Program-made: the position numbers and the translations under genes
Notes under the pieces: generated by a model
Told to the model about the DNA's origin: nothing
What the model saw: the letters and a program-made list of their open reading frames with translations, nothing else
The model's database searches: none
Shown here: positions 8,633 through 17,235 of the stretch, piece after piece
How the letters are laid out: the number at the start of each line of letters is the position of its first letter
Position numbering within the stretch: position 1 is the stretch's first letter
Assembly (NCBI RefSeq): GCF_020531915.1
Contig: NZ_JAJAVG010000008.1
Span: forward strand, 124,001-188,000
Direction: 5' to 3'
DNA: 64,000 nucleotides
DNA from: Methylovorus mays
GTDB lineage: Bacteria; Pseudomonadota; Gammaproteobacteria; Burkholderiales; Methylophilaceae

Positions 8633-9808
8633 ATGCATACCCTGATGCAGTTCATGCGGCGCTTTCGCCCGCAAACCAATATAGTCAGCCACAGCGAACG
8701 TCTGCGGGCCTGCTGCGGGGCGTTGCTGGGCATATTGATCACCGCCAGCGTGAGTGCGCTATTGGTCGGCAATGCCAGCCTGCCGTATCTGATGGCGCCG
8801 ATAGGCGCATCAGCGGTGTTGCTGTATGCGGCCCCGGCCAGCCCGCTGGCGCAACCCTGGTCCATCATGGGCGGCAACATGCTCTCGGCCATCGCCGGTG
8901 TCCTCTGTGCCAGCTGGATACCCTCGCCCCTGCTGGCAGCCGCGGCCGCCATTTTCCTCGCGATAGGCCTGATGTTTGCCATGCGCTGTTTGCACCCGCC
9001 AGGTGGGGCTGTCGCCTTGACCGCCGTCATCGGCGGGCCGGCCATCCACCAGCTGGGCTGGAGTTATGTGCTGATGCCGGTTGGCTTGAACTCACTCTTG
9101 CTACTGGTCGTCGCGCTGATCTACAACAATGCTACGCGGCGCCCTTACCCGCATGCCCAGCAACTGGAGCCGGAGCGTTCGCTGCATGAGACGCAGGATA
9201 TGCCGCCGCTGGCACGCATGGGCTTTACCCACGCCGACATGGATGCCGTACTCAAGGATTACAACCAGGTGCTGGACATCAGCCGAGATGATCTGGAGTC
9301 CTTGTTCCTGCAGACCGAAATGCATGCCTATCGCCGCCGCTTTGGCGAAATACGCTGCCAGGACATCATGTCGCGCTCGCTGATCACGGTGGAATTTGGC
9401 ACGACATTGGAAGAGGCCTGGCAATTGCTGCTACGCCATCATCTCAAGGCCTTGCCCGTGCTCGACAAGGCACGTCGAGTGTGTGGCATTATTACCCAGG
9501 GCGATTTCATGCGGCAGGCGGATCTCTCTGGCTATCGGAGCATTGCCAGCAAGCTGAAGCAGGTGGTGCAACGCATCCCTTATACCCATACCGACAAACC
9601 GGAAGTGGTGGGCCAGATCATGACCAACCGGGTCATCACCGCCAGCGCCGACATGCACATTGTGGAGTTGATCCCCCTGGTGTCGGAACACAATCTGCAT
9701 CATATTCCGGTAGTGGATCAGGAGCGCCGCCTGGCTGGCATGATCAGCCAGTCCGACCTGATCGCCGGGCTCTACCGTGGCCGCCTCAACAGCATGGCGA
9801 GCGGATGA
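8633..9808 (+). CDS. HPP-family membrane protein with two CBS domains
   Basis: 391 aa. The N-terminal 165 residues form about four or five membrane helices with the family-naming motif in RCLHPPGGAVALTA. The C-terminal half holds a CBS pair: first CBS at about 240-300 (IMSRSLITVEFG, ITQGDFMRQ) and second at about 325-385 (IMTNRVITASADM, MISQSDLIAGLYRG). HPP proteins are linked to nitrite transport in some bacteria and plastids, and CBS pairs bind adenine nucleotides; the transported molecule here is unknown. The 138-base gap upstream is shared with the divergent dehydrogenase-like gene. No strong ribosome binding site is visible. Confidence 0.85.
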   Translation: MHTLMQFMRRFRPQTNIVSHSERLRACCGALLGILITASVSALLVGNASLPYLMAPIGASAVLLYAAPASPLAQPWSIMGGNMLSAIAGVLCASWIPSPLLAAAAAIFLAIGLMFAMRCLHPPGGAVALTAVIGGPAIHQLGWSYVLMPVGLNSLLLLVVALIYNNATRRPYPHAQQLEPERSLHETQDMPPLARMGFTHADMDAVLKDYNQVLDISRDDLESLFLQTEMHAYRRRFGEIRCQDIMSRSLITVEFGTTLEEAWQLLLRHHLKALPVLDKARRVCGIITQGDFMRQADLSGYRSIASKLKQVVQRIPYTHTDKPEVVGQIMTNRVITASADMHIVELIPLVSEHNLHHIPVVDQERRLAGMISQSDLIAGLYRGRLNSMASG

Positions 9809-9887
9809 TGCAAGCTGCAGACCTGCATCGTTTCCCAGCTACTGAGGGATGGTTTACACTGCCCGCTCCCATCAAGCCTTGATAGTC

Positions 9888-10712
9888 ATGCCTACTGAAC
9901 TCCGACAAGCCGCCCTCGCCTGGCTGGCCGAACCAGACCCCAGCCGCAAAGTCGCAGGCGTCACCGACTTGCATAGTGCGTATCAGTCAGGTGAAGTTGT
10001 ACTGAATAGCGCCGCTGACCTGACTATGGCGCCAGACCAGGCACAGCTGTCGATTCCCGGCCGTCCCCAGCAACCCGAGCTGGTGTCGCCGCTGGCCGTC
10101 AAGCGCCGCAACATGCGCACCGTGGAAGGCCGCGCCGCGCTGATTCATGCGCTGGCCCATATCGAATTCAATGCGATCAATCTGGCGCTGGATGTGATCT
10201 GGCGCTTCCCCGGCATGCCAGATGCCTTTTATGCCGACTGGCTGCAGGTGGCGCAGGAAGAAGCCCTCCACTTCAGTTTGCTGCAAGAACACCTCGTGAC
10301 ACTGGGCTACCGTTATGGCGACTTCCCCGCCCACAACAGCCTGTGGGAAATGGCCACCCGCACCGAGCACGACATCCTGGCACGCATTGCGCTGGTCCCG
10401 CGTACCATGGAAGCCCGCGGCCTGGATGCCTCGCCCCCCCTGCGCGCCAAACTCGCCCAGGCTGGCGATATGGCCGCCGCCGCCATTCTGGATATCATCC
10501 TGCGGGATGAAATTGGCCATGTTGCCATCGGCAACCGCTGGTTTGGCTGGTTATGCGAACAAGGCAATCTCGAGCCCCTGGCCACCTATGCCGATTTGGC
10601 CGCCCGCTACAGCGCCCCCACCCTGCGCGGTCCTTTCAATATGGAAGCCCGCCGTGCGGCAGGTTTTAGTGATGCCGAGCTGGAATCGCTCTTGGGACAG
10701 GTGCCCAGCTAG
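9888..10712 (+). CDS. DUF455-family ferritin-like protein
   Basis: 274 aa from the ATG at 9888 (MPTELRQAALAW); an ATG 13 codons earlier is possible but badly spaced from its purine run. It is a four-helix-bundle diiron-type protein. Carboxylate/histidine motifs at HALAHIEFNAI, QEEALHFSLL and DEIGHVAIG match the spacing of ferritin-like iron ligands. The DUF455 family has no assigned reaction that I can state; members resemble MiaE/COQ7-like hydroxylases. It follows the HPP-CBS gene by 79 bases on the same strand and may be co-transcribed with it. Confidence 0.8.
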   Translation: MPTELRQAALAWLAEPDPSRKVAGVTDLHSAYQSGEVVLNSAADLTMAPDQAQLSIPGRPQQPELVSPLAVKRRNMRTVEGRAALIHALAHIEFNAINLALDVIWRFPGMPDAFYADWLQVAQEEALHFSLLQEHLVTLGYRYGDFPAHNSLWEMATRTEHDILARIALVPRTMEARGLDASPPLRAKLAQAGDMAAAAILDIILRDEIGHVAIGNRWFGWLCEQGNLEPLATYADLAARYSAPTLRGPFNMEARRAAGFSDAELESLLGQVPS

Positions 10713-10827
10713 CTCCCTTGTCACTCCCTGCTTGCAGTGCAGGATGGAGCGTCCAACGTGCCAACTTCAATAAATGCAATCAATAAAACACGTCGCATTT
10801 TCTTATGTAACTTATTAATAAATAACA

Positions 10828-10852
10828 TTTTTGTGCACGGCCCGCACAAAAA
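10828..10852. promoter_or_regulatory. Perfect dyad upstream of sigma-54 promoter (candidate enhancer site)
   Basis: TTTTTGTGC at 10828-10836 and its exact complement GCACAAAAA at 10844-10852 are separated by seven bases. T runs lie outside on the left and A runs on the right whichever strand is read, which is the wrong polarity for an intrinsic terminator. The centre is about 110 bases upstream of the -24/-12 element, the usual distance for an NtrC-type activator site. Activator binding is an inference. Confidence 0.4.
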
Positions 10853-10942
10853 AGGGGATATATCGTATCTCCCGAACCTCGCCATCAGACAACCATTAAT
10901 TAAGCAATTGAATACAATAGGTTTTATTGAAAAAATCCCACC

Positions 10943-10958
10943 TGGCATTCATTTTGCA
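10943..10958 (+). promoter_or_regulatory. Sigma-54 -24/-12 promoter of the PEP-CTERM gene
   Basis: TGGCATTCATTTTGCA has the GG and GC dinucleotides at the exact spacing of RpoN promoters (consensus TGGCAC, N5, TTGCA). The predicted start near 10970 leaves a leader of about 40 bases before the ATG at 11011, with AGGGAAG as ribosome binding site. PEP-CTERM genes in other proteobacteria are controlled by the PrsK/PrsR two-component system, in which PrsR is an NtrC-type activator, so an RpoN promoter fits the family. Confidence 0.65.
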
Positions 10959-11010
10959 TAGTACTAGTCGCATTACTTCATATTATTCAAAAATAAAATC
11001 AGGGAAGATC

Positions 11011-11697
11011 ATGAAAAAACTAACGTCTTTAATGTCACTACTTGCTCTCACACTATGGTTTATCACCCCAGCCCAAGCGGCCTTTGATACCTGGGATTCA
11101 GCATCACCCTGGGGATCCGCTACACCGACCTACTATGTAGGCTGGAATGTATTTGACGTTTTGCCCACTGACACAACCCCGGACAACCCCGGCAGTGGTA
11201 CAGGCAGCGTGTATTTTTATCCATACTCAGGCGGCCCTCAATTTTTGGCAGCCACGTCTTATTACGGCAGTGGTAACGTTTCAATGCCAAATCCGGCAGG
11301 CAATCTCAGTGGCATCATTGCAACGACCATTTCCAATATGGATGCCACCCTTACCAATACCTTTGACGTTTATGTACGCATTGAAACCTACAAGGCCCCG
11401 GTATTGACCGATGCTTCATTGCATACGGGCGATGGCACATCGTTCGCCGCCACCAGCATTGTGTCGTATTCAAACTCAAACTTTGGCGAGCTTGAATATT
11501 ACTGGCTGTTCTCCGGGGTTTCTGCTGCCAGCACTTACACCATCAAGATCCTGAATGCGGGGAATCTGTATAACCAGGTAGGTATTACCCAGCTTGAAAC
11601 ATTTGTTGTCGCCAGCGCAGTTCCAGAGCCATTGACCACCACCATGATGCTGTTTGGCATTGGCTATATTGGTTTCAAACGCAGAAAAAGCCTGTAA
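11011..11697 (+). CDS. PEP-CTERM sorting-domain protein
   Basis: 228-aa secreted protein from the ATG at 11011 (AGGGAAG upstream). Signal peptide of 23 residues (MKKLTSLMSLLAL...TPAQA), a Ser/Thr/Gly/Tyr-rich middle without a domain I recognise, and a C-terminal sorting signal: VPEP, a short hydrophobic segment (LFGIGYIGF) and the basic end KRRKSL. Such proteins are processed by exosortase, retained at or released from the cell surface, and usually tied to exopolysaccharide. No exosortase gene is in the window. The gene and its 300-base upstream region are more AT-rich than the surroundings. It is transcribed alone and ends at the hairpin at 11753. Confidence 0.88.
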   Translation: MKKLTSLMSLLALTLWFITPAQAAFDTWDSASPWGSATPTYYVGWNVFDVLPTDTTPDNPGSGTGSVYFYPYSGGPQFLAATSYYGSGNVSMPNPAGNLSGIIATTISNMDATLTNTFDVYVRIETYKAPVLTDASLHTGDGTSFAATSIVSYSNSNFGELEYYWLFSGVSAASTYTIKILNAGNLYNQVGITQLETFVVASAVPEPLTTTMMLFGIGYIGFKRRKSL

Positions 11698-11752
11698 TCA
11701 TCGGTGACGCTGCATAGGGTTGTGCCCCTGCCTTATACGCAGGGATTGCAAT

Positions 11753-11780
11753 AAAAAAGCCCCGTAAGCGGGGCTTTTTT
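11753..11780. terminator. Bidirectional intrinsic terminator
   Basis: A6-GCCCCG-TAAG-CGGGGC-T6 forms a six-pair GC stem extended by six A-T pairs. It lies between the convergent PEP-CTERM gene (plus) and ppsR (minus) and has the right polarity for both. Confidence 0.9.
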
Positions 11781-11822
11781 ATTGCATGGCGTTCAATTCA
11801 GATGACCGTCCGCCTGCAAATA

Positions 11823-12644
11823 TTAACCGTACTGACGAATCGGCACGCGGATCTTTTGCAGAATAACCGTGGCCAGCTCTTCGATGGAGCGGTGGGTGGA
11901 ATCGATCCAGGTGACGCCAGCACGCTTCATCAGATCTTCCGCCTTGGCAACTTCATCACGGCAGTTGTCCAGCGAGGCATAGAAGCTGTTGGGGCGGCGC
12001 TCGCTACGCACGGAATGCAAACGCTCAGGACTGATGCTGAGGCCGTAAAGTTTTTCCGGGTAATTTTCCAGCACGGCGGGCAGGCGCATGCGGTCAAAGT
12101 CTTCCGGAATCAGCGGATAGTTGGCGGCCTTGATGCCGAATTGCATGGCGAGATACAGGCTGGTTGGCGTTTTGCCACAGCGCGATACGCCCACCAGAAT
12201 AACCTCGGCTTCTTCCAGACCGGAGTTGGTCATGCCATCATCATGGCCAAGCGAAAAATTGATCGCTTCAATACGGTTGTTATAACCCTGGCTTGCGGCG
12301 CCGTGGGTAATGCCCACGCCTTGCGAGGGCTCAAGACCCAGCTCGCTGGCAAGCGGATCAATAAAGGTACCGAAGAGATCCAGGAACATGGCATCCACTT
12401 CCTTGAGCTTGGCACGAAAGTCTGGCTTGACCAGCGTCATGACGACAATCGGACGCACGCCGTCTTCTTTGCTGGCCTCCTTGATACGGTCAATCGCAAC
12501 CTGCAGCTTGTCCAGCGTATCAATAAACGGGAAACGAAGCTGACGCAGCTTGACTGTTGGGAAGTGCGCCAGCAAATGGCCAATGGATTCAGCCGTAATA
12601 CCGGTGTTGTCCGAAACAAAAAAAACGGAACGGTCATGGGTCAT
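11823..12644 (-). CDS. ppsR: Pyruvate, water dikinase regulatory protein (PSRP)
   Basis: Bifunctional ADP-dependent kinase and Pi-dependent pyrophosphorylase that switches PEP synthase off and on by (de)phosphorylating a threonine next to its catalytic histidine. 273 aa from the ATG at 12644, the normal family length; an earlier in-frame ATG at 12698 adds 18 unlikely residues. The N-terminus RSVFFVSDNTGITAE and the P-loop-like GVSRCGKTPTSLYLA near residue 153 identify the DUF299 family. It lies downstream of its target ppsA on the same strand, separated by two hairpins. In E. coli the two genes are divergent. Confidence 0.95.
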   Translation of the reverse strand: MTHDRSVFFVSDNTGITAESIGHLLAHFPTVKLRQLRFPFIDTLDKLQVAIDRIKEASKEDGVRPIVVMTLVKPDFRAKLKEVDAMFLDLFGTFIDPLASELGLEPSQGVGITHGAASQGYNNRIEAINFSLGHDDGMTNSGLEEAEVILVGVSRCGKTPTSLYLAMQFGIKAANYPLIPEDFDRMRLPAVLENYPEKLYGLSISPERLHSVRSERRPNSFYASLDNCRDEVAKAEDLMKRAGVTWIDSTHRSIEELATVILQKIRVPIRQYG

Positions 12645-12705
12645 GATCAGGGCGCTCTGTAGATGGTCGAGTAAAAGGCCAGTGATAGCGCTAGCCAACG
12701 TAAGG

Positions 12706-12721
12706 GCTGCCTTGCGGCAGC
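12706..12721. repeat. Hairpin copy 1 between ppsA and ppsR
   Basis: GCTGCC-TTGC-GGCAGC is a six-pair stem with a four-base loop. It repeats the core of the stronger hairpin at 12738-12761 about 30 bases away. It lacks a T run on either strand, so it is more likely an RNA stem in the ppsR leader, or a decayed copy, than a terminator. Confidence 0.5.
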
Positions 12722-12737
12722 GCGGTGTATCAACGAA

Positions 12738-12761
12738 AAGGGCTGCCTTACGGCAGCCCTT
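12738..12761 (-). terminator. Hairpin copy 2, probable ppsA terminator or attenuator
   Basis: AAGGGCTGCC-GTAA-GGCAGCCCTT read on the minus strand is a perfect ten-pair stem, 19 bases after the ppsA stop, followed by TTCG rather than a long T run. It may stop most ppsA transcripts and let some through into ppsR. Confidence 0.6.
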
Positions 12762-12779
12762 GGACTATAACACTAATTA

Positions 12780-15149
12780 CTACTTGTTGGCGGCGGCCAG
12801 GCGCTGCCAGGTGGTCACGACGGTATCGGGGTTAAGCGATACCGACTGGATGCCTTCTTTCACCAGCCATTCAGCGAAATCGGGATGGTCCGATGGGCCT
12901 TGACCACAGATACCGACGTACTTGTTGAGGCGGTTGGCAGTGGAAATCGCCATCTTCAACAGCACCTTGACGGCATCGTTACGCTCGTCGAAACCGGCAG
13001 AGAAGAAGCCGGAGTCGCGGTCCATGCCCAGCGTGAGCTGAGTCAGGTCGTTGGAGCCAATCGAGAAGCCATCAAACAGCTCAAGGAACTGCTCAGCCAG
13101 CAAGGCATTGGATGGGATTTCGCACATCATGATCAGGCGCAAGCCATTCACACCGCGCTTGAGACCATGGCTTTCCAGGATCTCGATCACGGCACGGGCT
13201 TCATCCAGCGTACGCACGAACGGCACCATCAGCTCGACGTTGGTCAGGCCGATTTCCTCGCGCACCTTGCGCATGGCGATACATTCCAGATCGAATGACT
13301 TGCGGAAATCGCCATCAATGTAACGCGACGCGCCACGGAAGCCGATCATCGGGTTTTCTTCATCCGGCTCGTAGATATCACCACCGACCAGCTTCTTGTA
13401 TTCGTTGGACTTGAAGTCCGACAAACGCACGATCACGGGCTTGGGGTAGAACGCAGAAGCGATGGTCGCTACACCTTCGACGACTTTTTCAATGTAGAAG
13501 TCGCGCGGACTGGCGTAGCCATTGGCACGGCGCTGTACTTCTGCCTTCATGTCGGCTGGCAGGGTATCAATATTGAGGATGGCCTTGGGGTGAATGCCGA
13601 TCATGTTGTTGATCACGAATTCAAGACGGGCCAGGCCAACGCCATCATTTGGTGTCTGCGCAAAGCTGAACGCCATGTCAGGGTTGCCCACGTTCATCAT
13701 GATCTTTACCGGAGCCTTGCCCAGTGCGGCGGCTTCCTGGCTGGAAACTTCATAGTCCAGCGCGCCAGCGTATACATAGCCGGTTTCGCCTTCGGCACAG
13801 GAGACGGTCACGATGTCGCCATCTTTCAGCACATCGGTCGCATCCACGGAACCTACAATCGCGGGGATACCCAGTTCACGCGCGATAATCGCGGCGTGGC
13901 AGGTACGGCCACCACGGTTGGTCACCAGGGCAGAAGCACGCTTCATCACAGGCTCCCAGTTCGGGTCAGTCATGTCAGCCACCAGCACGTCGCCTGGCTG
14001 CACGCTGTTCATTTCAGCTGGGTCACGCACAATACGCACAGGGCCTACGCCCACTTTTTGCGTCACGGCACGGCCAGTCACGATTGGTGTGCTGCCATGC
14101 TTGATCTGGAAGGTCTCGATCACATTGCCGGTTTGCGACTTCACGGTTTCAGGACGGGCCTGCAGGATGTACATCTTGCCATCCACGCCATCCTTGCCCC
14201 ATTCGATGTCCATCGGGCGACCGTAGTGTTGTTCAATGATCACGGCATAGCGTGCCAGTTCCAGCACATCTTCGTCGGTCAGGCAGTACTTGATGCTGAG
14301 GGCAGGGTCGACATCCTTGGTGACCGTGCTTTTGCCAGCCTGCTGCACATCGCCAAACACCATCTTGATGGCCTTGGAACCCAGCGTGCGACGCACGATG
14401 GCAGGACGACCCTGGGCCAGCAATGGCTTGTGTACATAGAATTCGTCAGGATTCACCGCACCTTGCACCACGGTTTCACCCAGGCCGTAAGAAGCGGTAA
14501 TGAAGGCGACATCCTTGAAGCCGGATTCGGTATCAATGGTGAACATCACGCCAGCGGCGCCAATGTCACTGCGCACCATGCGCTGGATACCTGCGGACAA
14601 GGCGACATCAGCGTGCAGGAAGCCCTTGTGTACGCGGTAGGAAATCGCACGGTCGTTATACAGGGAAGCGAATACTTCCTTGATAGCGTGGAGGATATTG
14701 TCCAGGCCCTGAATATTGAGGAAAGTTTCTTGCTGACCGGCAAAGGATGCGTCAGGCAAGTCTTCCGCGGTAGCAGAAGAACGCACGGCGAAAGTGACAT
14801 TCTGACCGGAGGAAGCGGTCAATGTGGCGTAATGCTCGGCAATGGCGTCTTTCAGGGCTGCCGGGAAAGAAGCCTGCATGATCCATTCGCGGATCTTGCT
14901 GCCACAGGCTGCCAGTGCGGTCACATCTTCCACGTCCAGCTTGTCGAGCTCGGCATTGATGCGATCTGCCAGACCATCTTGCGCCAGAAACTCGCGATAG
15001 GCATGGGCCGTCGTCGCGAAGCCGGTAGGCACGCGAACCCCTTTTGAAGTCAGCTGGCTGATCATTTCCCCCAGCGAAGCATTCTTGCCCCCAACTTCAG
15101 GCACATCCGTATTTCGCAACTTTTCAAAAGCAATGACGTATTCCGACAT
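12780..15149 (-). CDS. ppsA: Phosphoenolpyruvate synthase (pyruvate, water dikinase)
   Basis: Makes phosphoenolpyruvate, AMP and phosphate from pyruvate and ATP, the gluconeogenic entry point; cytoplasmic. 789 aa, full length. Order: N-terminal ATP-grasp domain ([15 protein letters not shown] at about 20, [20 protein letters not shown]), phosphohistidine domain with catalytic His418 in [18 protein letters not shown], and a C-terminal PEP/pyruvate barrel with [26 protein letters not shown] and the catalytic Cys in [12 protein letters not shown]. Thr416, two residues before His418, is the site the neighbouring ppsR product is expected to modify. A long 577-base upstream region may carry control elements. 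Confidence 0.97.
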   Translation of the reverse strand: MSEYVIAFEKLRNTDVPEVGGKNASLGEMISQLTSKGVRVPTGFATTAHAYREFLAQDGLADRINAELDKLDVEDVTALAACGSKIREWIMQASFPAALKDAIAEHYATLTASSGQNVTFAVRSSATAEDLPDASFAGQQETFLNIQGLDNILHAIKEVFASLYNDRAISYRVHKGFLHADVALSAGIQRMVRSDIGAAGVMFTIDTESGFKDVAFITASYGLGETVVQGAVNPDEFYVHKPLLAQGRPAIVRRTLGSKAIKMVFGDVQQAGKSTVTKDVDPALSIKYCLTDEDVLELARYAVIIEQHYGRPMDIEWGKDGVDGKMYILQARPETVKSQTGNVIETFQIKHGSTPIVTGRAVTQKVGVGPVRIVRDPAEMNSVQPGDVLVADMTDPNWEPVMKRASALVTNRGGRTCHAAIIARELGIPAIVGSVDATDVLKDGDIVTVSCAEGETGYVYAGALDYEVSSQEAAALGKAPVKIMMNVGNPDMAFSFAQTPNDGVGLARLEFVINNMIGIHPKAILNIDTLPADMKAEVQRRANGYASPRDFYIEKVVEGVATIASAFYPKPVIVRLSDFKSNEYKKLVGGDIYEPDEENPMIGFRGASRYIDGDFRKSFDLECIAMRKVREEIGLTNVELMVPFVRTLDEARAVIEILESHGLKRGVNGLRLIMMCEIPSNALLAEQFLELFDGFSIGSNDLTQLTLGMDRDSGFFSAGFDERNDAVKVLLKMAISTANRLNKYVGICGQGPSDHPDFAEWLVKEGIQSVSLNPDTVVTTWQRLAAANK

Positions 15150-15726
15150 ATTTTCCTCATGCGTTCATAGCGTTTTTGAGGCGCGTATGAATTTCATAAT
15201 TTCAAGGTTGTTGAGTTAGCAAATGCATAAACACTGCTGACAGGCTTGTTAAAACTGGGCTTAAATTTATTGATATCACTATTGAGTGCACTGAACGCAC
15301 AACCACGAGAATATTGCCTTGAGCAGGCGACATGTTAGGAGCCGCTCCCCAGCTCTTTCACATATACGACTAAATCATGTGTCCTGCCATAGTCCTTATC
15401 TATTCTTGATGGCAGACGCCAGCTGCACAAGTGCAGCAAAATCATGCTGATTCAGGTTGAAATAATACAGTAAAAACGGCCGAGTTCACCAGCCTAAAAC
15501 GCATTTAGGCCGAAAGGACTAATCCACTTGCCGCCATTGTCTGGGGTTAGCGACAACTGGTCGGAAATGGTGGCTAACATCTGAAGCACTTGCGTGTGAC
15601 GAACTGCCCTATCGCCAGAAAAATGTACTGATATAATTCGCGGCCCGGCCCTCTATTGAACCTCTGGCGCCGTGTTGACATCCAAATTTTCCACCTTGGA
15701 TGTTTCCTCAGCGCATAAGGACGCTC
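15150..15726. other. Long intergenic region upstream of ppsA with two dyads
   Basis: 577 bases between divergent ppsA and a small membrane-protein gene. No coding frame looks real. Two inverted repeats stand out: GCTGCAC-AA-GTGCAGC at 15422-15437 and GCCTAAA-ACGCA-TTTAGGC at 15492-15510. A TTGACA at 15674-15679 could be a -35 for the plus-strand gene, without a clear -10. The region is large enough for a small RNA, but I see no T-tailed hairpin to end one. Confidence 0.4.
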
Positions 15727-15972
15727 ATGATACTGATATTTCTGGTGCTGCTGCTCGCACTGCTACCGTTGGTGCTCACTACGTCGTTCCCGCACCTGGT
15801 TGTCGTGAGCATTTATAGCGGCCTTGCCCACCTGCTCGCCTTTGGCTGGGCCATCATGATCATCATCATTCTCCTGCGCCGCCGTCGCATTCGCGAATGG
15901 CGCGAGGCGCGCAAGCTGCGCAAGCTGCGCAAGCAAGCACGTGCCAAGCAAAAGAAAACACCGTCCAACTGA
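15727..15972 (+). CDS. Small membrane protein with basic C-terminal tail
   Basis: 81 aa from the ATG at 15727, preferred to the ATG at 15700 because AAGGA lies five bases upstream. Two hydrophobic segments (LIFLVLLLALLPLVL and LLAFGWAIMIIIILL) are followed by a strongly basic tail with about fifteen Arg/Lys (RRRRIREWREARKLRKLRK). It is likely an inner-membrane protein with a cytoplasmic, perhaps nucleic-acid- or lipid-binding, tail. I do not recognise a family. The stop is three bases before the stop of the convergent DUF481 gene. Confidence 0.6.
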   Translation: MILIFLVLLLALLPLVLTTSFPHLVVVSIYSGLAHLLAFGWAIMIIIILLRRRRIREWREARKLRKLRKQARAKQKKTPSN

Positions 15973-15975
15973 GCC

Positions 15976-17010
15976 TTACCATGCGTAGCCCGCGCTGAAC
16001 AAGAGGGTGGAATCAATCTCCTTGCGCCCTGGCGTCGGGCTTCCATCCCAGGTGACATTCCACTGCGTGGAGGCATTCAAGCGTTCGGTAAGCGGAAACC
16101 TGAAGCCCGTTTTGGCATAAATCAGCATATCGCGCGTCTCTTCCAGGCTCATGAGCGCTTCGTGCTCATGGAAAAACTGGGTAAACCCATTCAGCAGCTT
16201 CTGGTCGTACTTCACCGCCCAGCGCAATGCCGCATAGCTTTTGTCTGGGTCGGTGTAATGACGCTCACTCACATAAGCCAAACCGCCTTCCAGCGACAGA
16301 TTCAGGTTCGGCGACTCATACATCTGGTAACCAGACCCGCCGCCGATGGTGGTCAGCAATTGCAAGTCACGAAACCTGTCCTGCTCCAGTGACGTCACGC
16401 CATAGGCATACCAGCGACGGCTCCAGAAATGGTCGTACTTGGCGTAGCCACGGCTATTGAATTGCGTGCTGTTGCCTCTATCCTCCGCCCGGTTGAAGAT
16501 GGCCCCGGCGGTATACCGATTCTGCAAGGTACGAATGATGGTTTCGGTATCCAGCCGCAACGCCTGGGTTTCGGAGTTGCCTTGTGTCCAGGTGCCGCCG
16601 ACATTGATGCGGCCTGTCCACTTGTAGCCACCACGCACCAGCTCGGGCGACGGGTTGATGTAACGCAACTCGGCAAGCTCGATATCACGATATTGCTCAT
16701 TCTCAAGCTTGATCCAGGCCCGGCCATCTTCCACATCATCCAGATTGACAAATGCGCCTTCCACCCGCTCCTTGTCATTCAGCACGATATCGAGCGCCTT
16801 GGCAGAGTCCAGGCTGGAAATTTCTGCCCAGACGACCTTGATGACACCCGCATAAGCGGTTCTGAACTCGACCGTATCACCTTCCTTTTTCAGCACTTCC
16901 CCCGTCAATACATCGCCATTTTTGAGGCGCAACTGATCCGCCTGGGCATGGCATGACAGCAATATGAGAGACGCCGAGACCATGGCTTTTGCATGAGCAG
17001 ATACCTGCAT
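15976..17010 (-). CDS. DUF481-family outer membrane protein
   Basis: 344 aa from the ATG at 17010, which has AGGAGG six bases upstream and opens a good signal peptide (MQVSAHAKAMVSASLILL...QA). Residues 25-110 form a small beta-rich domain beginning DQLRLKNGDVLTGEVL, common in this family. The rest is a DUF481 beta-barrel (GGTWTQGNSETQALRL, FSRRWYAYGVTSLEQDRF-type strands), ending in aromatic ...FSAGYAW as outer-membrane barrels do. Function in the family is unknown; salt-stress-induced members exist. Confidence 0.82.
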   Translation of the reverse strand: MQVSAHAKAMVSASLILLSCHAQADQLRLKNGDVLTGEVLKKEGDTVEFRTAYAGVIKVVWAEISSLDSAKALDIVLNDKERVEGAFVNLDDVEDGRAWIKLENEQYRDIELAELRYINPSPELVRGGYKWTGRINVGGTWTQGNSETQALRLDTETIIRTLQNRYTAGAIFNRAEDRGNSTQFNSRGYAKYDHFWSRRWYAYGVTSLEQDRFRDLQLLTTIGGGSGYQMYESPNLNLSLEGGLAYVSERHYTDPDKSYAALRWAVKYDQKLLNGFTQFFHEHEALMSLEETRDMLIYAKTGFRFPLTERLNASTQWNVTWDGSPTPGRKEIDSTLLFSAGYAW

Positions 17011-17235
17011 GTAGTTCCTCCTGATGTTGTTGCTTGATGTCGACATGCCTGCAGGCAGTGACTTTATACATTCATTATTGCGCCCAGCATTGGGCAGGAT
17101 TGAAATCACCATCGGCTAAATTCGGGTGCAAGAGAATGGCACGAGCACCGGGCTTACTTTCAACATGACTGCTTAAGGCCCAAAAAATTCGCAGCCAGCG
17201 AGACCAAGCGGGGCTGATATGCCGTTTTGCAGGTG

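Noticed and set aside
10828-10852. Dyad TTTTTGTGC/GCACAAAAA as a terminator of the DUF455 gene
   Set aside because: The T and A runs are on the wrong sides for a terminator on either strand, and it lies over 100 bases past the stop; read instead as a binding site.
13590-15047. 485-codon open frame opposite ppsA
   Set aside because: ppsA is unmistakable and full-length on the other strand; the antisense product has no recognisable motif.
15700-15726. Earlier ATG for the small membrane protein at 15700
   Set aside because: The ATG at 15727 has AAGGA five bases upstream, while the earlier one has no site.
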